Positions 29,043-38,950 of a DNA stretch of 58,438 bases are shown here, in pieces (the first letter of the stretch is position 1; the number at the start of each line of letters is the position of its first letter). This DNA is from Cymbomonas tetramitiformis. Taxonomy: Eukaryota; Chlorophyta; Pyramimonadophyceae; Pyramimonadales; Pyramimonadaceae. Below the pieces are notes generated by a model, which was not told the DNA's origin, did not search any database, and saw only the letters and a program-made list of their open reading frames with translations. The position numbers were made by a program, and so were the translations under genes. Location of the stretch: contig LGRX02028682.1 in the NCBI GenBank assembly GCA_001247695.2, positions 1 through 58,438 on the forward strand, given 5' to 3'.

Positions 29043-30327
29043 CTCCAGGGGCACCCACGGTGCACTGGCGGAACCTTTTTCTTCCCTGAACTTGGTGGTA
29101 CTTGCACTGGAAGAGCTTCCAGCAACGGCGGCGACGGATCAGCTTTGAATTCACTAGACATGAGCGGTCTCCTTCTGCACAGTGATATGCTCAACACCTT
29201 GGTCTTCAGCGAATCCAGGGGCACCCCTGGTGCACTGGCCTAGCTGCTGACAGGTGTCCTTCAGTTTTGAGCTAATCAGCACGGCATGAGCTTGGGCGGC
29301 GGCGGCGACAAAGTCAATCAGCAGTTAATGTACACCTGGATGAGCAGCTCTCAGTGGTTCTTTCAGCTGACCACCTTGCTTGAAGTGAATCCAGGGGCAC
29401 CCCTGGTGCACTGGCTTAACTGAAAGGCAGGTGTGTGTCACCTGGGAGCTAATCAGCAGCGGCATCTGCCCTGTCTTACCGGCTAAGAGTGGATCAACAG
29501 CTAATGTGCACCTTGATGAACTATCTTCCAGTGGGCTCTCCAGCTGGCCACCTTGTCTGAAGTGAATCCAGGGACACCCCTGGTGTACTGGCTTAGCTGA
29601 AAGGCAGGTGTGCTTGGCCTGTGAGCTAATTAGCGGCGACATCTGCTTTTATTTACCAGCGAAGAAGTGGATCAGCAGTGAATCACTGCTCTATGTCTGG
29701 AACTGCAACTTACGGTTTCTTGGGCAGCTCCACTTTGTCTGACGGTTAATCCAGGGACACCCCTGGTGTACTGGCCTAAGCCTGAAGCAGAGGAAGAGCT
29801 TGCTAGAGGACTGGCAGCTGCATCAACTCTGAAGGCGACAACTGAGTGGTCTATTCCCTGGTGTGACACAGTGACCTGGTGGATTTAGAGTTAATTACGT
29901 TCCCAGCCTGGAGTGCTGCTCACTACTGGAGTGACCTTCTGCTGCCTTATCACAATGTGTTGGAGAATTCTTCTATCCTTTCTACAGTATTGGTCAGCCG
30001 GTGAGGCCCTCGTGTCACGGGCCACCTTCTGAATCAGCAGTAGTGCTGTGAATCCAGGGTGCTCAGCACACTGGCCTAGCTTCCAACTCTGTCAGCGACC
30101 TGGTACTTGTTTGCTGGACTGGACTGGGGAGTGAGCTTACATGCCAGCCATGGCTTCCTTGATTAGCAGTGGTGTTGTGAATCCAGGGGTGCTCAGCACA
30201 CTGGCCTAGCTCACACCGCTGCATATCAGTGCTATTTCTTGGTGTTGTGGAGTTGCCCTCACTGTCATTGTCCTCTTTATGAACTCTGGCCCAGCTAATC
30301 CAGAAGTGCTCAGCACACTGGCCCAGC
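29043..30327. repeat. Degenerate tandem repeat (about 170-180 bp period) in place of integrase
   Basis: The block AATCCAGGGGCACCCCTGGTG plus ACTGGC occurs at about 29043, 29211, 29387, 29564, 29747, 30050, 30177 and 30295. The core CCAGGGGCACCCCTGG is palindromic; in the last three units it is replaced by a GTGCTCAGCACAC palindrome, so the hairpin character is kept while the sequence changes. Spacing is 168-183 bases for the first five, then irregular. The sequences between also repeat loosely (GAGCTAATCAGC, CACCTTG, AGCAG). Confidence 0.8.
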
Positions 30328-30429
30328 TTTAATTTTCCTCGCACGAATACTCTGCATCTGCTGCTGATTCAGAGCGCTGAAGCGCAGCACTATGTTGGCA
30401 AGCCTCACTGGATTCATAATCATCAGGAC

Positions 30430-31640
30430 ATGGGAGAGATATTGGGCTCCTTTCCAGACCCACATCAGGCAGAGCGGGAGTTTGATGCATCCTATGACAG
30501 ACCACAACCATTCAGTGACAGCTTTGACACAGCAGGCTCGAGGGTTCATGGTATTGGCTTTTTCTTTGACGGAGAGGAGTCACACGCATGTGTTCAGCTT
30601 ATTCAGAGAGATGGCACAGTTACCTGGACTATGGCAGTCAGATATGTATCACAGACATCAGATGGTCGGCACTATCGGGACCTTCTACACTATCTGGACT
30701 GCTACAGAAAGCTAAATGGCATCAATGAACACTATCCTATCTGGACTATTGTGAAGGCTCGTCAGACAATCAGAGCACCTATCTACAGTGCAATTCGCAT
30801 CTCCACCCACAGAGGCAACAGGAGACCCTACGGTGTCATCCTGGAACCCTGCACCGACGAGCCGGCTGGCTGGCACATTGATCTACCAGCCAACCTGATT
30901 ATCTTTCCGTCCACACACTCAGCGGCTTACCTGCCCTTCTCTGACACCCTCAGCAGTGACCTCAGAGCAGAGTACATGTTTGGCAGTTTCAGCAGCATGG
31001 AGCAGTTTCTCTCTGATGCTCCTACCTCTACTATTACACATATGCTTGAGGTCTCGGCACCAGAAATTAAGCTACCTCACGGTGTCAGACAGGCCCTATC
31101 CTCACCACAGTCTGAAGACTGGCTGAAAGCTATGGATCAGGGGGTTGGTGATATGGTTAATCAGGAAAAGCTCAAGCTGGGAACACCTCCGGCTAGTGCA
31201 CAATACCTTACTACACTATTTGTGCTGTCTATGCCATTCAAACCTGACCCTACTGGTGCAGGCAAGCCCTATCAGATATTTAAAGCCCGTATGGCTGGTG
31301 ACGGCAGCAGAACTACAGGCTACCTTCCGTGGGAGACCTCTTCAGCTACCCCAGAGATATCAGCTTTCAGACTGCTATTCATTTTTGCAGCTCTATTCCA
31401 GCTGGTGGTGTCACATCTGGATGTGTCTCAGGCCTTTATGCATGCTAAGCTTGAGTTCCCCGTGTGGATTCAGTTTCCCTCTGGCTATACCTTTAAGGGC
31501 TACAGCTACGCACTACTCTCATATGCGCTGTACGGCCTCAAGATTGCCGGCGCATCATGGCAGAGGATGGTTAAACAGTTTATGCTCAGTTTCAAATACA
31601 TGGGACAGTCATTCAGGCAGTCTATGGCTGCTTCTCCATC
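30430..31640 (+). pseudogene. Copia reverse transcriptase, truncated before the catalytic YxDD
   Basis: Open from the ATG at 30430. The first 190 residues resemble the linker that normally follows integrase. RT (RVT_2 type) is recognisable from about residue 220 (DWLKAMDQ) through VSHLDVSQAFMHAKLE and SYALYGLKIAGASWQRMVKQF. Sequence similarity stops around 31640, before the second Asp-Asp motif, and the frame runs on into unrelated DNA to 31809. The next recognisable Copia sequence is the end of RNase H at about 31836, so the RT active site and most of RNase H have been lost. It cannot be active. Confidence 0.8.
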
Positions 31641-31835
31641 TTCTAGAGTTTTTTGCTTAGCACCTAGCTTTTTCTCTAGATGTCACCCTGCTGAAAAGTG
31701 GGTTGAGCCCCTTTGTGGGCGCGCTATAGTAGAGGGAGTAGCCCCTAGTGTTTTCACTAGCCTGCTTTGCAGGGTTACCGCACTCTCAGGACTTTGTCCC
31801 TTCTGCTAGCGTAAATGTTTTATTATTATTATTAT
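31641..31835 (+). mobile_element. Filler with (TTA)n tail, possible SINE-like insert
   Basis: About 190 bases that belong to neither side of the Copia pol gene. They begin near TCTAGAGTTTTTTGC, contain CCCTAGTGTTTTCACTAG (a small palindrome), and end in a TTATTATTATTATTATG run. A short insert with a simple 3' tail would fit a SINE, but an accompanying deletion of the host gene means there is no target duplication to confirm it. Confidence 0.3.
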
Positions 31836-32132
31836 GATGCATGCAGATCTATTGCTGAAAATATCCCACTGTCCCAGAAGATCAAGCATGTTCTGGTCAG
31901 ATTCCATATGCTCAGGGACTTTGTCAGACTGGGCTGGATCATATGCTGGAGGGTACCTTCGGAGAAGAACTTGGCTGACCCCTACACCAAGCCGGTTCCT
32001 CCCACCAAGAACACCGTGCCCTACTTCAACATGCTCTTTGACAGCTACATGGATATGCAAAAGGCAGTGATTCAGGCTGCCGGATCTTTTGGATTTTCGA
32101 CATGGAGGCCTACTCAGAAAGCAGCAGCATGA
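31836..32132 (+). pseudogene. Copia RNase H C-terminal remnant
   Basis: The frame reads DACRSIAEN, KIKHVLVRFHMLRD and VPSEKNLADPYTKP, the standard C-terminal end of Copia RNase H, and stops at 32132. It restores the correct order after the deleted RT core and marks the 3' end of the coding region of the element that begins at about 25.0 kb. Confidence 0.8.
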
Positions 32133-33038
32133 TCTGACTGTGAGTACCCTCTGATTTGTCCTGTTTTGGGTTTTGTTTCTGACTGTGCTTTGCAGGTACT
32201 TTGTTGCAGGTACTTTATGATTTGGTTTTAAGAATATATGCAGAAAAACAACCAACCGATAGAATGACAGTTAGCCTAGAGGTTTAGCAAGCATGCACAA
32301 GACCTGTTATGTGAATGTTGCATGCCGTACCTTGACTCCTACGACCTTATGTACCCTTCGGGGACCCGTGACCGGCACCTGTCTCGTACGTGAGAGCCTC
32401 TGCCTCCACCCGCTGTGACCCTCCCTACATCTTCCCTTGTCTGTAAGTCTGACGGTGGCGGGGTGACCTGGACCTGCCTTCGGGTACTCCTTGTCATATC
32501 CCTGACGAAGCATCCGGCTGCATGACACCGCGGTGTGCGGACCTTCAGGGCACAGCAGCATTCTATTCCCCCGGTGGAGGAGTGGCACTAGAGACAGGGA
32601 GCTGATAGGCCTGCCAGGACCGTGTGGACTTTGTCCAGCTTTTTGGGGGTTTCAGCCCTGGCAGGCATGATTGTGGTTCTTTCTGGTCTGGACTGGAGAT
32701 TGGTATGAGTGTATTCATTCTGGTCTGCCCACCTCACTCGAGGTGGTGTGCTGGATTTGGCACGTCGACAGTGTCATCATCATCTGTGTCATCACCGATA
32801 CGGTTCGATTACTATGACTTCTTCACTGTCATCAGCGCCATCTCCGATATCGACTTCGGTAGTCAGACAGTTCATAGCATCTGTCATTTCACATCTGACA
32901 CCTTAGGGGCTGTCATCACATTCTTTCGGCGGAAGCTATAACACTTCGTATTATCTTGTGTATAGCTTCACAGTTTCACGGTTGACATATGCGAGCGTTG
33001 CACCTTGACTTGTAGTGCTTGACTGCGTGTTTGTTCTC
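32133..33038. other. 3' region of the Copia element and intergenic DNA
   Basis: No coding feature. A G-rich stretch CAGCTTTTTGGGGGTTTC near 32637 might be near an element end, and 32770-32900 is rich in TCATCA/TCATC. I cannot place an LTR boundary. Confidence 0.35.
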
Positions 33039-34443
33039 ACAGGTTTTCTGATCTGTGACAGGTGACTGGAAGTATGACAGTCACCGGGAACCGATCTGAA
33101 AACTGAGGTTTTCTAATCGGTCGGAGGCCATAAGAGCCGTCTCAGTGACTGAGAAGGCTTCTTGTCGTGTTCTGCTTAACTGTGTGGAAGTGTCTCGCTG
33201 CGCGTTCCGTAGTGAGAATTTGTTCGTTGATTGCGTAGCGCAGTTGAGAATTTATCTATTTCTGTGCGCGGAATGGAGTGGTACACGGACGCTGAGAAAT
33301 GCCAGCTCAAGATTACGGAGTTGGAGGCGCGACCTCAGTATTTGGCAGCGATTGTTGCTTTTGGTGAGGGAGAGGAGCTTACGCCTGAGCAGGGGAAGCT
33401 GATGGTCCAAATGGGTCGCTTTACCAATCGGTTAGCGCAATTGTTGGGGGACGCGACTCAAGCGGCTGGAAAGCGTGGGCGCCCTTGGGAAATGCCTGTG
33501 GACCTGGAGAACTTTCCAGGGTCTGATCGTGTGGAGCTGACCAGGGCCACGAACGAAAAGGACAAGGACAAGGGGTTGCGCAAGCAGTATGCTGAGGTCC
33601 AGCACCACTACGTCGCTCACGTCACGACGGTGGCAGCGGTGAAGGACGTTCAGCAATTGGTGGTGGGTTTGGAGCTGCCTGAGGACGCGATTAGGGCCCT
33701 TGAGCGTGTAATGGACCTGGCTGAGAAGGGCAGGGAGCGAGCACGAGCTCGTGCCAAAATGTTGGCAATGGTCAGCGACAAGGGGCCTGAGTTGGGCTGG
33801 CCGATGTGCGAGAAGTTGGAGTTGCGCTCATATGTTGACAACGAGGAGGAAGACAAGGCGATGCGAAAAGCCGAGAAGTTGGTGAAGGCGGAGAAGCAGG
33901 TGGCTGCTGCTGCAGCAAAACAGCGCGACCAGCCGAGGGGGAATTCAGCAGGGGAGCGTTTTTCTTATGAACATCCTGTTGTGAATGTACCTTCCCCTCC
34001 TATGCCCCAAGATGGTGTGAGGATCCAGTGCTGGAATTGCCGCCAATGGGGGCACCACCAGAACGACTGTACCCTGCCTCGCGGTGCTGGTCGTGGCCGT
34101 GGACGTGGTGGATTTTGACCGTGTGGCCATGAGTGCCGTTGGCCATGAGTGCCGTTGCCGTACGTCGGCGTGTGATCGCAATGAACTTTGGTCTGTGCGG
34201 AATTGCCAGACGTAGGAATGAATTTTGAAGAACCCTAATTTGTATGGCGTGATGCCGTTGTAAGCGAGCACGAGTCTCGCGTGGTGTGAATTGTGCGAGT
34301 TTTTGTTTGAGTGCTTTTCAAGTTTCTTAATTGTGCTTTCTTTGATGCGTAGATGCTTTCTTGGGGCGATGTGTCTCGTGGCCGAGTTTCCACTACAAAT
34401 GTGTCATTTGTCGGCTCTGTAGCCGTAGCCGATTAGAAAACCT
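33039..34443 (+). mobile_element. Candidate small element: gag-like gene between inverted repeats
   Basis: AGGTTTTCTAATCGG at 33106-33120 is repeated in perfect inverted form at 34429-34443 (15 bp), and a variant ACAGGTTTTCTGATC sits at 33039-33053. The gag-like CDS at 33273-34118 lies between them. The arrangement suggests a DNA-type element carrying a CCHC protein, or a deletion derivative of a retroelement. Target duplications were not identified. Confidence 0.45.
33273..34118 (+). CDS. CCHC zinc-knuckle gag-like protein
   Basis: 281 residues from the first ATG (33273; the frame is open a little upstream). Residues up to about 215 are charged and helical, with a Lys/Ala/Glu-rich coiled-coil segment before the C-terminal zinc finger. 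The finger CWNCRQWGHHQNDC has the classical CX2CX4HX4C spacing, and the protein ends in an Arg-Gly run (GRGRGRGG). This combination is typical of retroelement nucleocapsid or of small cellular RNA-binding proteins. No protease or RT follows in any frame, so if it is gag the element is non-autonomous. The inverted repeats on both sides are noted separately. Confidence 0.7.
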   Translation: MEWYTDAEKCQLKITELEARPQYLAAIVAFGEGEELTPEQGKLMVQMGRFTNRLAQLLGDATQAAGKRGRPWEMPVDLENFPGSDRVELTRATNEKDKDKGLRKQYAEVQHHYVAHVTTVAAVKDVQQLVVGLELPEDAIRALERVMDLAEKGRERARARAKMLAMVSDKGPELGWPMCEKLELRSYVDNEEEDKAMRKAEKLVKAEKQVAAAAAKQRDQPRGNSAGERFSYEHPVVNVPSPPMPQDGVRIQCWNCRQWGHHQNDCTLPRGAGRGRGRGGF

Positions 34444-34476
34444 GTAGGCAATAGAGAGGTTCCGCAAGGCTGTGGA

Positions 34477-34543
34477 GAGTTAAGCGCGGAGAGTTATCGA
34501 TGATGACAGTCATCGCGCGTAGCTCTCCGCGCTTAACTCTCTG
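34477..34543. repeat. Hairpin in TIR element
   Basis: AGAGTTAAGCGCGGAGAG is followed after about 30 bases by its exact complement CTCTCCGCGCTTAACTCT. Related pieces recur near 35085 and 35163, so this motif is a subterminal repeat of the transposon. Confidence 0.85.
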
Positions 34544-34587
34544 CTCGTTTCACGATTTCGGATTTGGCAAAATCGCTTCCGCAATCA

Positions 34588-34635
34588 TGAACGATGAACG
34601 ACAAACGACAAACGACGAACGACGAACGACGAATT
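34588..34635. repeat. GAACGAC tandem heptamer
   Basis: About six near-perfect copies of a 7-bp unit (GAACGAC with A/T/G variants at two positions). Confidence 0.85.
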
Positions 34636-36252
34636 TGTGATTCTCGATTTCGGTGCTCGTTGAGGGTGATTCTGAGGGTGATTCTATGGTTAGCGCTGTA
34701 AAAATTCAAAAAAATTGAGAAAACTGTTACCTCACGGAAATTGTTCCGTCGCTTTGTACAAAATCTGTCGTTTTGTACAGTTTTCGAATGTACTTAAATA
34801 TGGAATTTACCACAGGTCCCATGCCATCTTCACTCAAAACGACGCACCGTGACGTGACGTGACGCCAAACCATAGGATCACACTGAACGTCAATTTTTAA
34901 TTGACGCTTCCTTGTTTTCTGGAGAAACAGTTCGTCGGCCACGCGGGAACGCAGGATCAAACGGAATTCTAGAATATTCCAGATCGATTACATCCAGCCA
35001 GTTTCCGATTAGGACGTCTACCTTAGCTCTTCGTCGTTCATCGGGCGGAGCTTAACAGTGGGGGCGGAGAGATAAGAAATCGCGGAGAGTTAAGAGTTAA
35101 GAAGTATGAACGAGTTATGACGCATGACCATCGCGTTCGACGGAATCTATGACACGATATGCCCTTAACTCTCCGCGCTTAGGCCCGTCGTTAGTCCTGG
35201 TTTGGGAACTTTGTCGCGATGTCGGCATGTCGTCGTGTCGTGTCGGATGTCGCTGTCGCGTGACCAGGACTAACGATGAAATTTTTGGGGAAAACCGACA
35301 TCGCGACCGACATTCACCGTCTACGTGGCGTCCGACGTGGCGTCGTGGCAACGGGAAAAACAATTGCATGCAAGCTTACACGTGAATACAGTGAGAAAGT
35401 TGACCGTACCCCGTAAGTCGCTATCCAGCGGCTGTTGTGTTCGGTATACTAACGTATACCAAACACAGCATAACTATGCATATGAGTTCTCATAAGTGTT
35501 AGGAACAACATATTTTTTGCGCGAGCAAGATCCGTCCAGCATGCTGGACGGTTCTTGTGAGGGGGGGTAATGGACGTGATTCGAGCCAGCCATCTCGACT
35601 CACGCCCAGCAGGGACTCATATTGCACAGCATGAGCATATCACGCATATCATATGAGCATAGGAAACTAATTCTGAGCATCTGACAGTGCACTGTCACCT
35701 TTAGCGGAAACGCGAATGTCAACCGCGTCCACGTTTCCGCCGCGGGGCTCGAAGCGTGTGAATCAAATGACCAAATTAAACACAGATGCGCACATACAAC
35801 AACGTGAAATATATTTCAGATGTTGTTATCAGTATTTCTCACCCTTCCCTTCGGTAGGATACCGAAGGGAATGCCGTTTTGCGGATGCGGTTTCCCGCTT
35901 CCGCCACACGAAGCGGAGAATCTGGAATCTGCTTCCAGTCACCGAATCTGTGCGGGGATGCTTCCTAACGTTCATAATACCTTCTAGTAAAAATTATTTC
36001 CATCTAATATATCGCGATTAATTGTAAATCTCCTCACTAATCTACCCTGCTGCACTAGGTTTTCACAGTGTAAACTCGGTCAAGTCGCTTGTCTTTTTGC
36101 CTACGTGGTCATGTCTTTTTGCCGACGTGGAACCCGAAAACCGACATGAACGACATGCGCGACATTAAATGCCTGTGCGCCCTTAAAAAAGTTTTGATCT
36201 AACGATAGATTTTAAATTAACGCGACATAGGACGACAAAAAGAAGACAAAAT

Positions 36253-36343
36253 GGGTCGACATGATCTTTTTGGGGTCGACATGATCTTTCGTTTTCGAAG
36301 ACATGCAGAGATCATGTCGACCCCAAAAAGATCATGTCGACCC
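36253..36343. repeat. Perfect 35-bp-arm hairpin with internal duplication
   Basis: Arms 36253-36287 and 36309-36343 are perfect inverted repeats around a 21-base loop. Each arm itself contains GGTCGACATGATCT twice, so the structure has four copies of the motif, two in each orientation. It lies about 130 bp inside the right end of the 2.02-kb transposon. Confidence 0.9.
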
Positions 36344-36472
36344 TGTCGCATGTATGCATGTCGCTTTTCAGAATTTTTCAACCAATCAAATCGCCGTGAT
36401 CAAAAACGCGACAGACCGACATGTCGTCGAAATTCCCAAACCAGGACTCTGTCCACTTTGCGGAACCTCTCT

Positions 36473-36571
36473 AATAGTGGTGGTAGTGGCATGGAGGTGG
36501 AGGACGTGAATATATGACGTATTTGTATTACATAAATTAAACAGATAGCGAGGGTGGTGACAGTGTGGTGA
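36473..36571 (+). repeat. Direct repeat of 38614-38717, copy A part 1
   Basis: Shares GTAGTGGCATGGAGGTGGAG through CAGTGTGGTGA with 38614-38717, apart from an 8-base indel near the start. With 38087-38298 it makes up one duplicated segment that has been split by an insertion. Confidence 0.85.
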
Positions 36572-36728
36572 TAATTGGGGAAAAATCTTTAGATTGTCCC
36601 CCTCTTTGAAAAAGTCTGTTTTATGACGTCACGCTTTTGTGTATAAATTTTTAGAGGTTTGATTTCGCAAAAACCAGCTATTACAGAACGAACATTGCTT
36701 TGCGTCACGCTCTTTTGGGTGACGTATT

Positions 36729-36836
36729 AGTGTAGTAGTTTACAGCCTAGCTTTGGGAGACGTATAGTGTAGTAGTTTACAGCCTAGCTTTGCGTCACGT
36801 ATAGTGTAGTAGTTTATAGCCTAGCTTTGCGTGACG
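36729..36836. repeat. 37-bp tandem repeat
   Basis: Three copies of a unit beginning AGTGTAGTAGTTTACAGCC and continuing TAGCTTTG; the copies differ at a few positions. Confidence 0.85.
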
Positions 36837-37214
36837 CTCTTTTGCGTGACGCTGGTGGATGAAATCAATTTGCGTCGTTGAGATGAAAGCTGCAAACAAA
36901 ATTTCAATCGCAGATATGTTTGTATATATATTTACATATATTTATAAATATATCGACAGAATGTCGTCTGAATAATTAATATTATAATATAAAATATAAA
37001 ATGTGAGGTAAACCGAATAAAATATGAGTTAAACCTTTGTTCGAACCCTTGACTGTCGATCGGCGACCATCGATCTGACGGAGATAATTCTTTTTTGCGA
37101 GGATCGAGGGGGGGATCAGTGTTAATACTTTAAATCGACGGCCACCGGTAGCTAAGCCCTTAACACTTTTGTATATAAATTTCTAGAGGTTTGATTTCGT
37201 AGAAACCAGCTATT

Positions 37215-37520
37215 AGGGAGGGCGGGGGGACGGAGCCCCCACACTGGGCGAAGTCTAATTTTTTTGTAGTAATAGGCGGATGTGGGGACACGGAGCCCCC
37301 CCCAATGGGCGAAGTTTTAAAATATTCCGAAAAAATGGGGGGTTGTGGGGGGGGCAAACCCCCCTACTGGGCGAAGTCTTGAAAATAGTTTGTAGTAAGG
37401 GGGGGGGTGTGGGGGAGCCCCCCACTTGGCGATATCTTTTTAAAAAAAACAGTCGAGGCCTCACGCCTTGTAGTAATGGGATAGTGTAGGGGGATGGAGC
37501 CCCCCCAGTTGACGAAGTCT
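37215..37520. repeat. G-rich degenerate tandem repeat
   Basis: Five units of about 65-75 bases, each with a G-run, GGAGCCCCC and CTGGGCGAAGT or a close variant followed by an A/T-rich spacer. G-runs of 4-10 bases could support quadruplex formation on the plus strand. Confidence 0.8.
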
Positions 37521-38086
37521 AAGAAATAAAAGGAGACGAAGGGTGATTATTCACAAAAATTATGACATTAGAAAAGTCGTCTAAAATCTTGTTGTAATAA
37601 CTGTAAACGAAATTATGGATTGCCTTGAAAGTGTTTCATACACGTTTTTCTTTTATAATTCAATACGTGCCATTGAGATTTATATTAAAATTTAGGCGAG
37701 AACAAGGTAATAAATTATATTATTATCGTTATTTGATTGGTCAGAACTTAAAATATTCGATGACGTTCAATTCGTTGCGATCGTTCGGTAATACTTAGCT
37801 CGAGGGTCTCCGAGAGACGACGCCTCCCCTTCTGTCCCCCCCTCCGTTAATCGATCGGAGCGCGCGAGCGCGAGCGGAGCGGGGGCGAAGCCTCCGCGAC
37901 GCGAAGCGGGAGCAGCGCGCGGTCGGTTGATGTTCGACTTGGACTTCGAACGCCAACGCCATAAGGCGCATGCCATGCCATGCTATGCCATGCAATGCGA
38001 ATGCCACAGAAGTCAGAACTCCTACTCGCAACCACAATCAATTTTGGAGATTGATTTTTCCCCACCTGTACGTTCACGTACCCCCT

Positions 38087-38298
38087 ATATCAATCAATGA
38101 TCTGTCGCTGTCGACTGAGCTGGAATGGTATTTATGACAAGATATCACTGAACCTCGGGTTTTGACCATGCATTGCTCATGACGAGGGGTATCTCTATCT
38201 CTATTCGATCACTTTTATACATGGACATTCACACGGATAATTGCTCGGATTTCCCAAAGATTAAGATATTTTCATAATATTATGATTAATCTATTATA
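38087..38298 (+). repeat. 212-bp direct repeat, copy A part 2
   Basis: Nearly identical to 38733-38950, which has an extra 6-base CGCTGT unit and a few substitutions. Start-to-start distance is 646 bases. Confidence 0.9.
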
Positions 38299-38613
38299 CT
38301 TTTTCTGTTTTTTGTTCGTTTTCATGGCCGAGTATTGCAGTTTGCAGATCAAGATTCGTGCCACATTGCAGTTTGCAGATAAAGATTTCTGATGAATGAA
38401 ATCAGATTTCCTGCAGATATTTTTCATTCTTAAATATATGTATGTTGAAATCGTTATATAAATAAGAGTATCAGTGTGTTTATAAAACAACCTATGCATA
38501 TCGATGGACAGGGGTTTGAGGAAACTGTAAATCGAAGGCATGTGTCGACCGATGAATTTGGGTAATATTTATACTAATTGCTCGACATATATATTCATTG
38601 GAAACCTGTAGGC

Positions 38614-38950
38614 AATAGTGGTCTTGTGGTAGTGGCATGGAGGTGGAGGACGTGAATATATGACGTATTTGTATTACATAAATTAAACAGATAGCGAGGG
38701 TGGTGACAGTGTGGTGACACAATAATGGCGCAATATCAATCAATGATCTGTCGCTGTCGCTGTCGACTGAGCTGGAATGGTATTTATGACAAGATATCAC
38801 TGAACCTCGGGTTTTGACCATGCATTGCTCATAACGAGGGGTATCTCTATCTCCATTCGATCACTCTTATACATGGACATTCACACGGATAATTGCTCGG
38901 ATTTCCCAAAGATTAAGATATTTTCATAATATTATGATTAATCTATTATA
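38614..38950 (+). repeat. Uninterrupted copy B of the duplicated segment, with empty site
   Basis: Contains both blocks of copy A without the 2.02-kb and the 1.5-kb elements. The junction GGCAATAGTGG at 38611-38620 is the pre-insertion site for the TIR transposon, and GTGGTGACACAATAATGGCGC at 38711 onward spans the other insertion site. Confidence 0.8.

Larger units (their letters stand above)
34453..36472. mobile_element. 2.02-kb non-autonomous TIR transposon, 3-bp target duplication AAT
   Basis: Ends are a perfect 15-bp inverted repeat (AGAGAGGTTCCGCAA at 34453-34467, complement at 36458-36472), flanked on both sides by AAT (34450-34452 and 36473-36475). The flanks joined without the element, GGC-AAT-AGTGG, exist as an empty site at 38611-38620. 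The interior has no transposase; it holds three large hairpins and short tandem repeats. A 3-bp duplication fits PIF/Harbinger or CACTA-type transposases; the ends do not start CACTA. Inner 13-bp inverted repeats (GTCCTGGTTTGGG, 35196 and 36434) add a second layer. Confidence 0.85.
36572..38086. mobile_element. 1.5-kb insertion in the duplicated segment
   Basis: In copy B the blocks GTGGTGA and ATATCAATCAATG are only about 15 bases apart (38711-38745); in copy A they are separated by these 1.5 kb. Near the edges GGGGAAAAATC (about 36578) and GATTTTTCCCC (about 38053) form an 11-bp inverted repeat, as expected for a small DNA transposon, with about 20 bases of extra DNA at the right edge. No transposase is present. 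It carries two tandem repeat blocks listed separately. Confidence 0.5.

Noticed and set aside
29325..29869. Minus-strand frames with repeated HQGCPW peptides
   Set aside because: The peptide repeat is only the shadow of the nucleotide repeat and appears in different frames in different units.
37255..37489. Short frames in the G-rich repeat
   Set aside because: Low-complexity Pro/Gly peptides that follow the nucleotide repeat.
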